In this document: piece after piece, positions 55,569-64,000 of the stretch | Numbering within the stretch: the stretch's first letter is position 1 | Layout of the letters: each line of letters begins with the position of its first letter | From: Verrucomicrobiota bacterium | Lineage (GTDB): Bacteria; Verrucomicrobiota; Verrucomicrobiia; Methylacidiphilales; JBCCWR01 | Length of the DNA stretch: 64,000 nucleotides | Reading direction: 5' to 3' | Assembly: GCA_039192515.1 (NCBI GenBank) | Contig: JBCCXA010000001.1 | Coordinates: 62,001-126,000, forward strand | Notes under the pieces: model-generated | Seen by the model: only the letters and a program-made list of their open reading frames with translations | What the model was told of the DNA's origin: nothing | The model's database searches: none | Program-made: the position numbers and the translations under genes

Positions 55569-55598
55569 TGGGCGTTCCTTGATGGGGCGCCCATTTTT
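55569..55598 (+). terminator. Intrinsic terminator after the Flp pilin genes
   Basis: TGGGCG (55569-55574) pairs with CGCCCA (55588-55593), followed by TTTTTATT. It ends the pilin transcript. The 494-base gene-free region 55494-55987 otherwise shows only AT-rich sequence and a short CGCATTATTGC shared with 56454-56464. Confidence 0.8.
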
Positions 55599-55987
55599 AT
55601 TCGCGGATAATACCCCGTGCGTAAGCACAGGGATGTAGTGCAAGCTCGCGGGAAGTTTATTTATTGTGATGTAGTAACCAGAATTTGGCATTAGAAAATA
55701 AAGCGCATTATTGCCTAATCGCCCAAAGATTTGATGTCATATCCACTACATAAAAATCTTAATAAACCGATCCACAATAGCATTTTGAGCCGACCCGTCT
55801 TCCATCAGTACTTACGCCCAGAGAAAAAAATGTATTTTTGTAATTGGAAACTAAAAGTAGGACGATTGGGTGCATGCTCGTTTTACAGAATCTTGCGCAG
55901 GCCCATAATTGACGGATGACATACGGAAACCATGGCAATTAAAGCAAACCAGCACATGAAAGCCAGCTAAGATTTCATTCCTATGAG

Positions 55988-56358
55988 GTAAATTCCTGTT
56001 AGTAGTAGATGACGAACCTCTCGTCAGAGGAGGTCTTAAGCAAGCGTTGATCCGATTTGGTGCAAAAGTGGATACGGCAAAAAATGGCGTGCTGAGCCTT
56101 CGTATGGCCAGAGAACACAATTTTGATCTAATTACCTGATGTCATGATGCTGGATATAGACGGATGGGATGTATTGAATCATTTACGTCCAGAGAGAGAG
56201 ATACAGAAGACATCCCAGTGCTTTTTGTAACGGGCCTAGTAACGCAAGCCCAGGCAAACTACCTTAATAAGGGCCCTGATGAAAGATCTAAGATATTATC
56301 CAAATCTACAGGTCCGGACCAAATGCTTCAGTCTTTAAAGAAACTGCTCTCCTCATAA
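55988..56358 (+). pseudogene. Frameshifted response regulator receiver domain
   Basis: The reading LLVVDDEPLVRGGLKQAL is the start of a CheY-like receiver. Then DLI is followed by a stop; shifting frame recovers DVMMLDIDGWDVLNHLRPERE, whose first D is the phosphorylatable aspartate, and a second shift recovers DTEDIPVLFVTG and the C-terminal part ending at 56358. Two frameshifts and the lack of a start codon indicate a dead gene. Lone receiver, no output domain. It lies between the Flp genes and the MoxR operon. Confidence 0.8.
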
Positions 56359-56489
56359 AACAAATAATCAGGTACTTAGCATACCTGGCCAATAGCAAAT
56401 TTAAATAAGTATTCTATAAAGTGATCTAGGGCCACTGCCTGAGAATAATGAATCGCATTATTGCACAATCTATGTAAATATGGTTTTGA

Positions 56490-57776
56490 ATGAGTGAGTT
56501 TTATTGGGCACGCCTTGTAAGGCAAATGATGTGGAAAGTTAACTTTGGTTTTTTTCTACAAGAATCGCTTTGGATTCTCTTTATAAGCTCTATAGTCTTT
56601 TGCCCTATAATCTTATTATTAAGAAACCACGGAATTGATGGGCAAATAGTCTATGTGAGTGTCTGCAGTCTTCTGTTATTAGGGCTACTGGGTAGCTTTG
56701 CAGTAGCATATAAAAAATTCTATAATAAAGATCAGACAACTATTTTTTTAGAAGATAGATTAGGTCTTAATAATCAAATGACATGTGCTAGTAGAGGGGT
56801 GGGTAATTGGCCTGAGCCTCTAGGTGATGAAAGCTTTAGCCAGCTCTACAGATGGAAGTGGATAAACATAATTCCTTACGCACTTGGAGCAGGTCTTATA
56901 CTGGTGCTGAGTTGCTGGGTTCCTATACACAGTGCGGAAGCTAAAGGGGGAAAAATTGTCGGTAAGCCTCCGGAACTAGAGCATATAGAAAAGTGGTCAG
57001 AGATATTAGAAAAGGCCGAGGTAGTTGAAGAAACAGCCATGGAGCGTCTAAAGAAGCAAATCGGAACACTGTCTAATAAGGATTCCGAGGAATGGTATCG
57101 GCACGGGTCTTTGGAGGCTGTGGATAAGCTAGAAGGGGAATTGGCCAGTTCGATTTCCGAGATACAAAAAAATTTTTCGAAACTTCAGAATATTCTCAAA
57201 GGTCAGAGAGCCGGGTACGGCAGTAGAGAAGGCGAATCAAGTTTAAATAACCAGCTACAAAGTGCTATCGATGGGCTCGACCAAGGGGACTTACCTCTAA
57301 ATCGAAGCCTAATGGAAAAACTTAAAAACATGAGTCAGGAAGGATTAGATTCATTAACACAGCAGGAAATGGACGACTTGCAGAAGCAATTGCATCATAT
57401 GAGCCAAGCCTGTCAAAAGTGTCAATCCTCTCAAAATGGTGTTAATCATTTCCAAACGGCTAAGAATCAAAGTATGGGTTTAGAGGAAACACAGGGAGGT
57501 ATAAATCGTGGACCGGGAAGTGTTCCTTTAACTTTAAATCCGCGTCAAAGTGACTTGGGTAGTCAAGGTATTGAATCTATATCGAATAAGGATGCCAAAA
57601 GGGCTGCCATGGGCAGAATGCTAGGAACTTCTAAAGACGCTCATGACGTAAAGGAGCAAGGAAAAACTGCAGCATTGGGTGGTGAAGTCAATAATGTAGG
57701 TGGAGGGGGAGAGTCTGTTTGGATCGACAGGCTAAAGCCGAAGGAGCAGGCCTTGGTTAAGGGTTACTTTCAATAA
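56490..57776 (+). CDS. Membrane protein with coiled coil, first gene of MoxR operon
   Basis: I do not recognise a named family. The 428-residue product has two N-terminal helices (about 24-45, 54-74), a third (about 130-148), then a long charged coiled-coil region (about 165-330), a Gly/Asn-rich low-complexity tail, and a C-terminal VWIDRLKPKEQALVKGYFQ. That C-terminal pattern (K-P-x-E-Q-x-x-V-x-x-Y-F) is like the end of membrane proteins that occur with MoxR/DUF58 genes in planctomycetes and verrucomicrobia, from memory. Four bases separate it from moxR. Confidence 0.75.
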   Translation: MSEFYWARLVRQMMWKVNFGFFLQESLWILFISSIVFCPIILLLRNHGIDGQIVYVSVCSLLLLGLLGSFAVAYKKFYNKDQTTIFLEDRLGLNNQMTCASRGVGNWPEPLGDESFSQLYRWKWINIIPYALGAGLILVLSCWVPIHSAEAKGGKIVGKPPELEHIEKWSEILEKAEVVEETAMERLKKQIGTLSNKDSEEWYRHGSLEAVDKLEGELASSISEIQKNFSKLQNILKGQRAGYGSREGESSLNNQLQSAIDGLDQGDLPLNRSLMEKLKNMSQEGLDSLTQQEMDDLQKQLHHMSQACQKCQSSQNGVNHFQTAKNQSMGLEETQGGINRGPGSVPLTLNPRQSDLGSQGIESISNKDAKRAAMGRMLGTSKDAHDVKEQGKTAALGGEVNNVGGGGESVWIDRLKPKEQALVKGYFQ

Positions 57777-57779
57777 AAA

Positions 57780-58802
57780 ATGGCAAGTAATAATCTAACA
57801 GAAGAAGATCTGCAGGGGGCCACGGAAAAGCTGAACAGGCTAAAGAAAGAGTTAAATGAAGTGCTCTATGGCCAACAAACACTCATTGAAATGGTGATCA
57901 TAGGCATCCTAGCAAGAGGACATCTTCTATTGGAAGGACTTCCTGGTTTAGGAAAAACAGCACTAGTTAAGGCGCTAGCAAAATGTGTAGACTTAGATTC
58001 TAGGAGAATTCAATTTACACCGGATTTGTTGCCAGGGGATATCACAGGTAATCCAATTTTAAAAGAGTCTAAAGGAGAGAGGCATTTTGTTTTTCAGCCT
58101 GGTCCCCTATTTACCAACTTGGTGCTTGCAGATGAGATAAACCGAGCTTCGCCTAAAACACAGGCTGCCTTGCTCGAGGCGATGCAAGAAAGTTTTGTCA
58201 CAGTCTTGGGGGAAACGCATGCGTTGCCTAAACCTTTTTTTGTTTTGGCAACGCAAAATCCGATTGAACTTGAGGGTACCTACCCTCTGCCTGAAGCACA
58301 ACTAGATAGGTTTTTGATAAAGATTGAGGTGCAAAGAAATTCAGTTGATGTTTTACAGAAAATAATTTTGAACCGAGAAATAGGGACGGATCCGAAAATT
58401 AATTCTGTCCTGACAAAGCAAGAACTAGAAGGACTCATAAATCTTTGTCATGAGATCTACTTACCCGATGTTGTAGCAAATTATATGGCCAAAATAGTTA
58501 ATGCGACTCATTCAGGAGAGTGTGAAGCCTCTACTAAAATTCAGTACGGAGCTAGTCCGCGAGCTGCTATAGCTCTAGCTGCTACATCTAAAGCTAGGGC
58601 TTTGATAAAAGGTCGTATGAACGCTAGTTTTGAAGATGTCAGAGCGATGGCTCTGCCTGTGCTTGGGCACAGGGTGCTGCTAGACTATACAGCCAAATTA
58701 GAAGGCTATACATCCCATGCGATAATTAATCAAATCATAAAAGATATTGATGTGCTTGACGCAGAGTTACCCAATACACTTGAATCCGCAAAGGTAAAAT
58801 AG
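57780..58802 (+). CDS. MoxR family AAA+ ATPase (second copy, in operon)
   Basis: A 340-residue AAA+ ATPase: Walker A GLPGLGKTALVKALAK, Walker B VLADEINRASPKTQAALLEAMQE, sensor ATQNPIELEGTYPLPEAQLDRF, and GASPRAAIALAATSKA at the end. It belongs to the MoxR/RavA group and resembles the copy at 47991 (GTYPLPEAQ, ASPRA) but with clearly different flanks. The stop overlaps the next start by one base (TAGTG). It presumably works on the DUF58 protein encoded at 63026. Confidence 0.93.
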   Translation: MASNNLTEEDLQGATEKLNRLKKELNEVLYGQQTLIEMVIIGILARGHLLLEGLPGLGKTALVKALAKCVDLDSRRIQFTPDLLPGDITGNPILKESKGERHFVFQPGPLFTNLVLADEINRASPKTQAALLEAMQESFVTVLGETHALPKPFFVLATQNPIELEGTYPLPEAQLDRFLIKIEVQRNSVDVLQKIILNREIGTDPKINSVLTKQELEGLINLCHEIYLPDVVANYMAKIVNATHSGECEASTKIQYGASPRAAIALAATSKARALIKGRMNASFEDVRAMALPVLGHRVLLDYTAKLEGYTSHAIINQIIKDIDVLDAELPNTLESAKVK

Positions 58803-60607
58803 TGATTAGGATCTTGTCCAGAATGTCTCTGGCAGGCGCGCTCTTGGCACTGTTTTATGAGGTAGCTAATGTTTATGGCTTTGATTATGCCTTCACGTCA
58901 CCTGATATAAGAAAGGGGAGTGGTATTAGCATTCGTGTTGAGAGTGCCTATGATCAGGTGCCTCGTGTAGGTTTTTTGCCTATACGAATAATCTTAGAAA
59001 ACAAAAGTGATAGGGCACGAGATTGGTTATTTCATTTTACGAGCTCTAGTTCGCAAGGTCGTAGTGACTATTTGATTAATGTCAATGTTGAGGCATCTAA
59101 GATAAGACAGCGCTACGCATATGTGCCTTTAGCGACACTCAATAGAGACAATAATGCTAGGCTAGAATACAGGGTCAGTGGTTATGGAGTAATCAACAGG
59201 GCTTATATACCTGATGGAGAGTTAAATATTACCTACCATTCAGATGAGAGAACACAATTTTTACTCATGTCCAGAAAGTTTGGTAGCCTGTATCATAGCC
59301 AAGTAGAGGAAGCGATTAAGAGTAACTCTGAGACATATTCTTATCACGAAGACTACGAACCTATACCCCCTAGAAAAACTTTATTTAAAGGCAAGAAAAG
59401 ATGGCTTGATGCACAAGTGGTGGACCTCGAACAATTACCTGCTGATCCTAGAATATGGATGGGAGTCCAGAGTTTATGGCTTTACCAAAGCGATTGGATG
59501 AAGTTATCTAATGCACAAAGAAGCACCATTTTAGACTGGGTTTGGACAGGTGGGATAGCCTATGTAGAAATAAATACGAAAGAATTATACTTAGATGGGG
59601 TTGGACCGGTAGAGGACCGTAAAGGTGTAGGTTTCGGCGAGATTAGGTTAGTTGAAGTTGAATTAGTAAATAAAGCAAACTGGATAAAGGATGCCATACT
59701 CGACATGGACTCAGAAGTTTATGTGCCAGTCGCAGACGATTATCATGAAGGTTGGAATTTGCTAGATTTGGTTCGAGCTCCTGGCATATCGATTTGGTTT
59801 GTCGTTGCATTTGTTGTTTTATTTGGTTTGCTGATAGGACCATTTAATATATGGGTGATTGCACCAAATAGGAGACGTGTAAGGCTCTTTCTAACCATTC
59901 CTTTGATCTCCTTAGCTGGAGGGTTAATTATAACACTAGTTATACTTATTTCTGAAGGCACAGGGGGATTTGGTAGGCGTTTTACGCTGGTTGCTTTGTT
60001 GCCCGATAGGCCTTTACACTGGATTGTCCAAGAGCAAGTTAGTCGAACTTCATTGCTACTGAGTAGATCATTTGAGGTGGATCCAGAAACGCAGATGATG
60101 GCACTAAAGAAAAAATATTGGAAATCGGATCAGGACTTTTACCAAAGATCTGCTCAATTCTTAGAGGGTGATTGGTTTTCCAGCAGGAAGACTCAAAGAC
60201 ATATTATCCAACAATTTCAACCAACAAGAGCTAGATTATCTACACGTTCCAAAAAGTACGCTGAGTTAGAGATTAGAGAGGTAATTTCCAGGTTAGATCT
60301 AGAACTAGAGGATGTATGGATTATTGATGAGGATGACGAATATTGGCACTGTAAGAAATTATCAAGAGGACAGTGGGTAGAGTTAGAGAAGCAGGATGCG
60401 GTAGCTTATCAAAATTGGTGGGCAGATGCTATTGATGATGCCAGCCTGAGAATGCGTGCTTACTTGAATGGTGTACGACATAAAAAGGGCTACTTTTACG
60501 CACTTGCTAAAGCTAATGAAGAGATCCCATTGTCAACGCTTGATTCTATAGACTGGCAAGATGACAGGATAATTTATCTGGGAGAATGGGTAGAAGATGA
60601 ATTGTGA
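58802..60607 (+). CDS. Large membrane protein of MoxR operon, unknown function
   Basis: Not a family I can name. From GTG 58802 the 601-residue product has a signal-like N-terminus (about 5-25), a beta-rich extracytoplasmic region (about 30-300, IRILSRMSLAGALLALFYEV then domain), two membrane helices (about 320-345 and 365-390, the latter LFLTIPLISLAGGLIITLVI), then a C-terminal domain of about 200 residues rich in Trp and charged residues. The gene fits between moxR and the ABC ATPase with minimal spacing, as in an envelope complex. Confidence 0.7.
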   Translation: MIRILSRMSLAGALLALFYEVANVYGFDYAFTSPDIRKGSGISIRVESAYDQVPRVGFLPIRIILENKSDRARDWLFHFTSSSSQGRSDYLINVNVEASKIRQRYAYVPLATLNRDNNARLEYRVSGYGVINRAYIPDGELNITYHSDERTQFLLMSRKFGSLYHSQVEEAIKSNSETYSYHEDYEPIPPRKTLFKGKKRWLDAQVVDLEQLPADPRIWMGVQSLWLYQSDWMKLSNAQRSTILDWVWTGGIAYVEINTKELYLDGVGPVEDRKGVGFGEIRLVEVELVNKANWIKDAILDMDSEVYVPVADDYHEGWNLLDLVRAPGISIWFVVAFVVLFGLLIGPFNIWVIAPNRRRVRLFLTIPLISLAGGLIITLVILISEGTGGFGRRFTLVALLPDRPLHWIVQEQVSRTSLLLSRSFEVDPETQMMALKKKYWKSDQDFYQRSAQFLEGDWFSSRKTQRHIIQQFQPTRARLSTRSKKYAELEIREVISRLDLELEDVWIIDEDDEYWHCKKLSRGQWVELEKQDAVAYQNWWADAIDDASLRMRAYLNGVRHKKGYFYALAKANEEIPLSTLDSIDWQDDRIIYLGEWVEDEL

Positions 60608-61574
60608 CAGTGGGACAAAGGGTTCTATCATTGAAGTAGCAAGCCTTGTGCGGTCCTTCGAAGAAGTGTTAGCAGTAAACGAAATTTCATTCTCTATAAA
60701 AGCAGGACAAGTGGTAGGATTTATAGGTGCTAACGGGGCTGGTAAGACTACAACCATGCGTGTAATGGCCACCTTAGATATGCCAGATAGCGGGGTTGTA
60801 AAAATAGCAGGCTATAATGTTACAGATGACCCGCAAGAAATAAGAAGATTGCTAGGATGGATGCCTGATGCATTTGGTGTATATGAGCATACAACTGTGC
60901 TCGATTATCTAGATTTTCATGCTAGAGCGCATGGATATAACGGATGTGAGAGAAGAAAGAGAATAGATGAGGTCATGCAATTTGCTGATTTAACTGGTCT
61001 TGCGGAAAGGCCCATGAATGGCCTCTCTAAAGGCATGGGCCAACGTTTATGCCTAGGCCGAACACTTATTCATGATCCACAAGTTTTAATTTTAGATGAG
61101 CCTGCAGCAGGCTTAGACCCTAAAGCTAGGATTGAATTTAAAAATCTAGTCCGCTTATTGGCAGATCAAAACAAAACGATATTTATCAGTTCTCATATAC
61201 TATCCGAGCTAGGAGAAATGTGTGATGAGATGCTCTTTATTGAAAAGGGTGAAATTGTGCACCATGGATCAGCGGAGTCGTTAAAACGTAATAATGAAAC
61301 AAATATTGAGGTAGAAATAGCGACTACCAATGAAGCCAAAAAATTGTCAGAATGGCTACAAGTAAACAAGGGCTGGAAGAAATTAGGGGAAAGCAAAAAC
61401 CGAGTAAGAGCATCTTATGAATCGCAAGACGACCATGACTTAGCAGGCGAGCTGAGAAGAATGGTGAATGAAGGCATACGGGTATATGAATTAAAAATTG
61501 TAGAGAGAAGACTGGAAGATGCTTTCGTTGATATTTTAAAAAGATCTACCATGGCTGAGGATAAGGAGTCGTGA
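60597..61574 (+). CDS. ABC transporter ATP-binding protein (ABC-2 type exporter)
   Basis: A 325-residue ATPase of the ABC-2 export class: Walker A GANGAGKTTTM, Q-loop MPDAFGVY, signature LSKGMGQRLCL, Walker B LILDEPAAGLDPKARIE, and the H-loop SSHILSELG. A C-terminal extension (about 235-315) is typical of ABC-2/gliding-type (GldA-like) ATPases. The start overlaps the upstream gene by 11 bases, and the end overlaps the permease by four bases. Confidence 0.92.
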   Translation: MNCDSGTKGSIIEVASLVRSFEEVLAVNEISFSIKAGQVVGFIGANGAGKTTTMRVMATLDMPDSGVVKIAGYNVTDDPQEIRRLLGWMPDAFGVYEHTTVLDYLDFHARAHGYNGCERRKRIDEVMQFADLTGLAERPMNGLSKGMGQRLCLGRTLIHDPQVLILDEPAAGLDPKARIEFKNLVRLLADQNKTIFISSHILSELGEMCDEMLFIEKGEIVHHGSAESLKRNNETNIEVEIATTNEAKKLSEWLQVNKGWKKLGESKNRVRASYESQDDHDLAGELRRMVNEGIRVYELKIVERRLEDAFVDILKRSTMAEDKES

Positions 61575-63010
61575 TAAAAGCCTGGCTAGATGTAGATCAT
61601 GACTTTCCTGACATATTAAGCCCTATTGTCGTCAAAGAATTAAGGCAGGCCTTGAGGGCTAGATGGTTCATTGTTGGTTTCTTGTTACTACAGCTGTTCA
61701 TGGCGGGATCTATTATTTTGGCATCTCTAGAATATGCTAGTGATCCTGAAGAGTTTCAAATTAAGGATACGGATGGCTTCTTTTGGTTTCTTTTGGGTAT
61801 GCATTTGATGTTGGTCATGCCTCTTAAGGCAATCAACTCTCTTAGCTCGGAAAGAAAAGCTAACACACTTGAATTGATGCAACTTAGCAACTTGGGAACA
61901 TGGAGAATTGTTTTGGGTAAGTGGTCCTCAATTGTAGGGCAAATTCTTTTAGTGATTATCTCCGTTATCCCTTATGGGGTGATAAGGTATTTTCTGGGTG
62001 ATGTTAATCTTTTAGAGGATCTATGGAGCGTTTTTATGCTATTTCTGGGCTCTTTGTTACTAAGTGCTGCAGGTATTGCCTTATCTAATTTCCCTACATG
62101 GGTTAAAGGCTTAGGAGTTTTTTCTATATTGATATTTTCGACTAGCTCTAGCTCTCTATTTACTCTTCTGAGAGGCAGTATTGTGATGACTACAGGAGAG
62201 TGGATATCTATTCTATCTTTATGTCTATGGGACTGGTCTTTACTCGTTATATTCGGTTTATTGGTCGGATGTGAGACAATATCCGCTTCAGCGGAAAACT
62301 ATACAAAATGGAAACGTATAGTCGTCCTAGGGGCTTTGTTGCCAACAATAATGATAGTATCGACAGGCATGGCAAAGGAGGCGCTCGTAACTCAGATGAC
62401 ACTATGTTTAGCGTTATGGGGATATGTGGTAATTGAGGGAATGACTAAAAGTGAAAAAATTGTACATGCCCAAGTGAGAGATTTTAAGAAGATGGGTCTG
62501 TTTGGTAAGTTGCTAGGTAAGGTTTTGTACCCGGTATGGCCGAGTTGTGTGCTATATGTCGTGATCTCGCTGATACCATTTATTGGAATTATTTTTTTAT
62601 ATGATGATAGCTCCAAGGGCCTTCGTGATAATATGCTAGCAACAAGTGCACTCCTTTTTTTTGCTGTAGCATTATTGTTACCCAAGGCGCTAACAACCAT
62701 AGCTCGTTGGAAACCTCAGCGCCCGCTACTTTGGCATATAGGTTTCCATATTAGCGGGATTTTGCTCTTTTCGTTTGTTGCGGCAATTACTGCTATCACA
62801 AAAGACAATCAGGCACTGTACCCTTTGGTCTTTATGCCCTCTTCGGCCGCGTTAGCTTTGTTACAGAACAATAGCAGCGACCTAGTGGATATTTTCTTTC
62901 CCGCATCTATTGCCTATGGATTCGTTGTCATATGGGTGCTTGTATGGGGTGCGAGGCGATATCTCCGTAGACTCGATAAAGAGGAAAATATTGTTTTTAG
63001 AAAATCATAA
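61571..63010 (+). CDS. ABC-2 type permease
   Basis: A 479-residue integral membrane protein from GTG 61571, in a GTGA overlap with the ATPase stop. It starts with DILSPIVVKELRQALRARWFIVG, the usual ABC-2 permease coupling segment, and has around ten to twelve hydrophobic helices. SERKANTLELMQLSNLGTWR is the family motif for this permease group. No periplasmic binding protein is nearby, so it is an exporter. Confidence 0.85.
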   Translation: MIKAWLDVDHDFPDILSPIVVKELRQALRARWFIVGFLLLQLFMAGSIILASLEYASDPEEFQIKDTDGFFWFLLGMHLMLVMPLKAINSLSSERKANTLELMQLSNLGTWRIVLGKWSSIVGQILLVIISVIPYGVIRYFLGDVNLLEDLWSVFMLFLGSLLLSAAGIALSNFPTWVKGLGVFSILIFSTSSSSLFTLLRGSIVMTTGEWISILSLCLWDWSLLVIFGLLVGCETISASAENYTKWKRIVVLGALLPTIMIVSTGMAKEALVTQMTLCLALWGYVVIEGMTKSEKIVHAQVRDFKKMGLFGKLLGKVLYPVWPSCVLYVVISLIPFIGIIFLYDDSSKGLRDNMLATSALLFFAVALLLPKALTTIARWKPQRPLLWHIGFHISGILLFSFVAAITAITKDNQALYPLVFMPSSAALALLQNNSSDLVDIFFPASIAYGFVVIWVLVWGARRYLRRLDKEENIVFRKS

Positions 63011-63025
63011 TAACGACGTAACCGA

Positions 63026-63910
63026 ATGGCCACTTTATCCAAGGACTTACTTATAGCTTGCCATCAATCGGCTAGACAGGCGGTGAGTGCTATGGAGCTT
63101 CCCTTTGGCCAATTTATATGGAGGGGATTAGGTGGCATGTGGAAAGGAAATGAAGCTGGCAGCTCCATAGACTTTAGAGATCACCATGTATATTCACCAG
63201 GAGATGACCCCAGGCATATAAATTGGCAGATATATGGTCGGACGGGTGACTATGTCATGAAAGTCTATGAGCAGGAAATCAGACCACAGGTAGATATTGT
63301 TTTCGATGGATCTGCATCAATGGCCATTGATAAAGAGAAGGAGAGGAGGAGCATAGAACTTCTTTATTTCTGTCTAGAAAACGCTTGGAAGGCGGGTGCA
63401 AGTGTACGTTTGCGCATACTGAGGTCTGCCAAGTTAGAGGAGGTAGACTTGAAATCACTTTCAACACACCAATGGTCATTTAATTGGTTCAGAGAAAACG
63501 AGAGTAAAATAGAAGTAAAGGCTATTACTTGGAACAAAAGTGGATTTAGAGTGCTGGTCTCAGATTTACTTTATCAGATGCAAGGCACTGGGCATTTAGG
63601 CCGCCTTCCTGTTTTTAGCTCTAATAGTCTTGGCCTAGTGTTGGTTCCATTTTCCGTGGATGAAGTATTTCCTAAATGGACTGGGAATATAGAATTTGAG
63701 AATTGTGAAACAGGGGTGCTAAAGAAACAAAGAATTCAGAAACAAACGATAGAAGGTTATAAGCAAAGGTATTATAAGCATTTTGGTCTCTGGAGAGAGG
63801 CATGTAGTAAACGTAATATAAGGATGGCGCGTGTGTCTGCAAAAGGGACTTTGCAGAGTGCCTTGAGGGATGAAGCTCTCACGGAAGGCTGTCTAGACTT
63901 AGCTTTATAA
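63026..63910 (+). CDS. DUF58 (VWA-like) protein
   Basis: A 294-residue protein of the DUF58 family, common partner of MoxR. It has the family core YSPGDDPRHINWQIYGRTGD, YVMKVYEQEI, then the VWA-like VDIVFDGSASMAID, with the MIDAS-type DGSAS. No membrane segment. It lies 15 bases after the permease and probably is a MoxR substrate or partner in envelope stress, as in other moxR-DUF58 operons. Confidence 0.92.
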   Translation: MATLSKDLLIACHQSARQAVSAMELPFGQFIWRGLGGMWKGNEAGSSIDFRDHHVYSPGDDPRHINWQIYGRTGDYVMKVYEQEIRPQVDIVFDGSASMAIDKEKERRSIELLYFCLENAWKAGASVRLRILRSAKLEEVDLKSLSTHQWSFNWFRENESKIEVKAITWNKSGFRVLVSDLLYQMQGTGHLGRLPVFSSNSLGLVLVPFSVDEVFPKWTGNIEFENCETGVLKKQRIQKQTIEGYKQRYYKHFGLWREACSKRNIRMARVSAKGTLQSALRDEALTEGCLDLAL

Positions 63911-63929
63911 ATAGTAGCATACATCATTG

Positions 63930-64000
63930 ATGACTTCTCTACTCTTTTCTAATCCATGGGGGTGGCTGGGCCTATTAGGGTTGCCGTTGGTCGTCTTGAT
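63930..64000 (+). CDS. Start of a BatA-like membrane protein (cut by window edge)
   Basis: ATG 63930 opens a frame with LLFSNPWGWLGLLGLPLVVL, which is the typical N-terminus of BatA/aerotolerance-type proteins (F-x-x-P-W…L…P). Only 23 codons are in the window, so the assignment rests on this short match and on the position right after a DUF58 gene. Confidence 0.55.
   Translation, partial: MTSLLFSNPWGWLGLLGLPLVVL

Noticed and set aside
55705..56464. CGCATTATTGC present at 55705-55715 and 56454-56464, as repeats flanking the receiver relic
   Set aside because: Only 11 bases are exact and the flanks agree poorly, so a target duplication or element border cannot be supported.
1..64000. tRNA, rRNA, CRISPR array, prophage or toxin-antitoxin module
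   Set aside because: Intergenic regions were read for tRNA TψC-like motifs, regularly spaced repeats and phage or toxin genes; none was found, though a covariance-model search was not possible here.

Overview
The window looks like chromosomal DNA of a marine or polysaccharide-degrading member of the Verrucomicrobiota (PVC group). This is inferred from gene content, not from an rRNA or marker tree. The pointers are a fused LpxC-FabZ, the floA flotillin with a proline-rich partner, ThuA, DUF1080 and DUF3500 proteins, sulfatase, heparinase-fold and DUF5060 enzymes with Ig-like repeats, and a MoxR/DUF58 operon. It is Gram-negative (lpxC-fabZ, lpxA, kdsD-like). I see no rRNA, tRNA, CRISPR array or intact insertion sequence.

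Layout. 1-4261: 5' part of rapA (minus), then floA and a membrane-anchored proline-rich protein. 4398-12142: a catabolic and uptake cluster with a fused ATP-dependent oxoprolinase/hydantoinase, a periplasmic binding protein, a CDA-fold deaminase, a biuret-hydrolase-like cysteine amidohydrolase (opposite strand), an ABC permease and an ABC ATPase. Together these could import a nitrogen heterocycle, deaminate it, open its ring and remove the carbamoyl group. 12143-18829: a DUF533 protein, an orphan gene, degenerate dispersed repeats, an NSS-family Na+ symporter with an unlisted 48-aa membrane partner, then lpxC-fabZ and lpxA. 18830-27217: a large secreted DUF5060 glycan-active protein convergent with an S8 protease carrying the same type of Ig repeats, then a decayed paralogue of the DUF5060 gene interrupted by an IS630 transposase remnant.

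27213-36327: gamma carbonic anhydrase, heparinase II/III-fold lyase, small membrane protein, elbB, ThuA, DUF3500, DUF1080, MFS transporter and MscS channel. 36436-45686: exported hypothetical, mnmG, an AT-rich spacer with a DnaA-box-like site, dnaN, sulfatase (minus), HDOD-GAF protein (minus) and recF. 45855-55493: transketolase, MoxR ATPase, ankyrin protein, AI-2E permease, HNH endonuclease, TPR/coiled-coil protein, a CBS-less KdsD-like isomerase, a hypothetical and two tandem Flp pilins. 55494-64000: a frameshifted response-regulator relic, then a tightly packed operon (coiled-coil membrane protein, MoxR, large membrane protein, ABC-2 ATPase and permease, DUF58, start of a BatA-like protein) running off the right edge.

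The most promising unit is the 4398-12142 cluster, whose enzyme set matches the logic of the deaminating creatinine/N-methylhydantoin route without being assignable to it from sequence alone. Next are the hidden small subunit beside the Na+ symporter, the ABC-containing MoxR/DUF58 operon, and a family of decayed protein-coding repeats spread through the intergenic regions.
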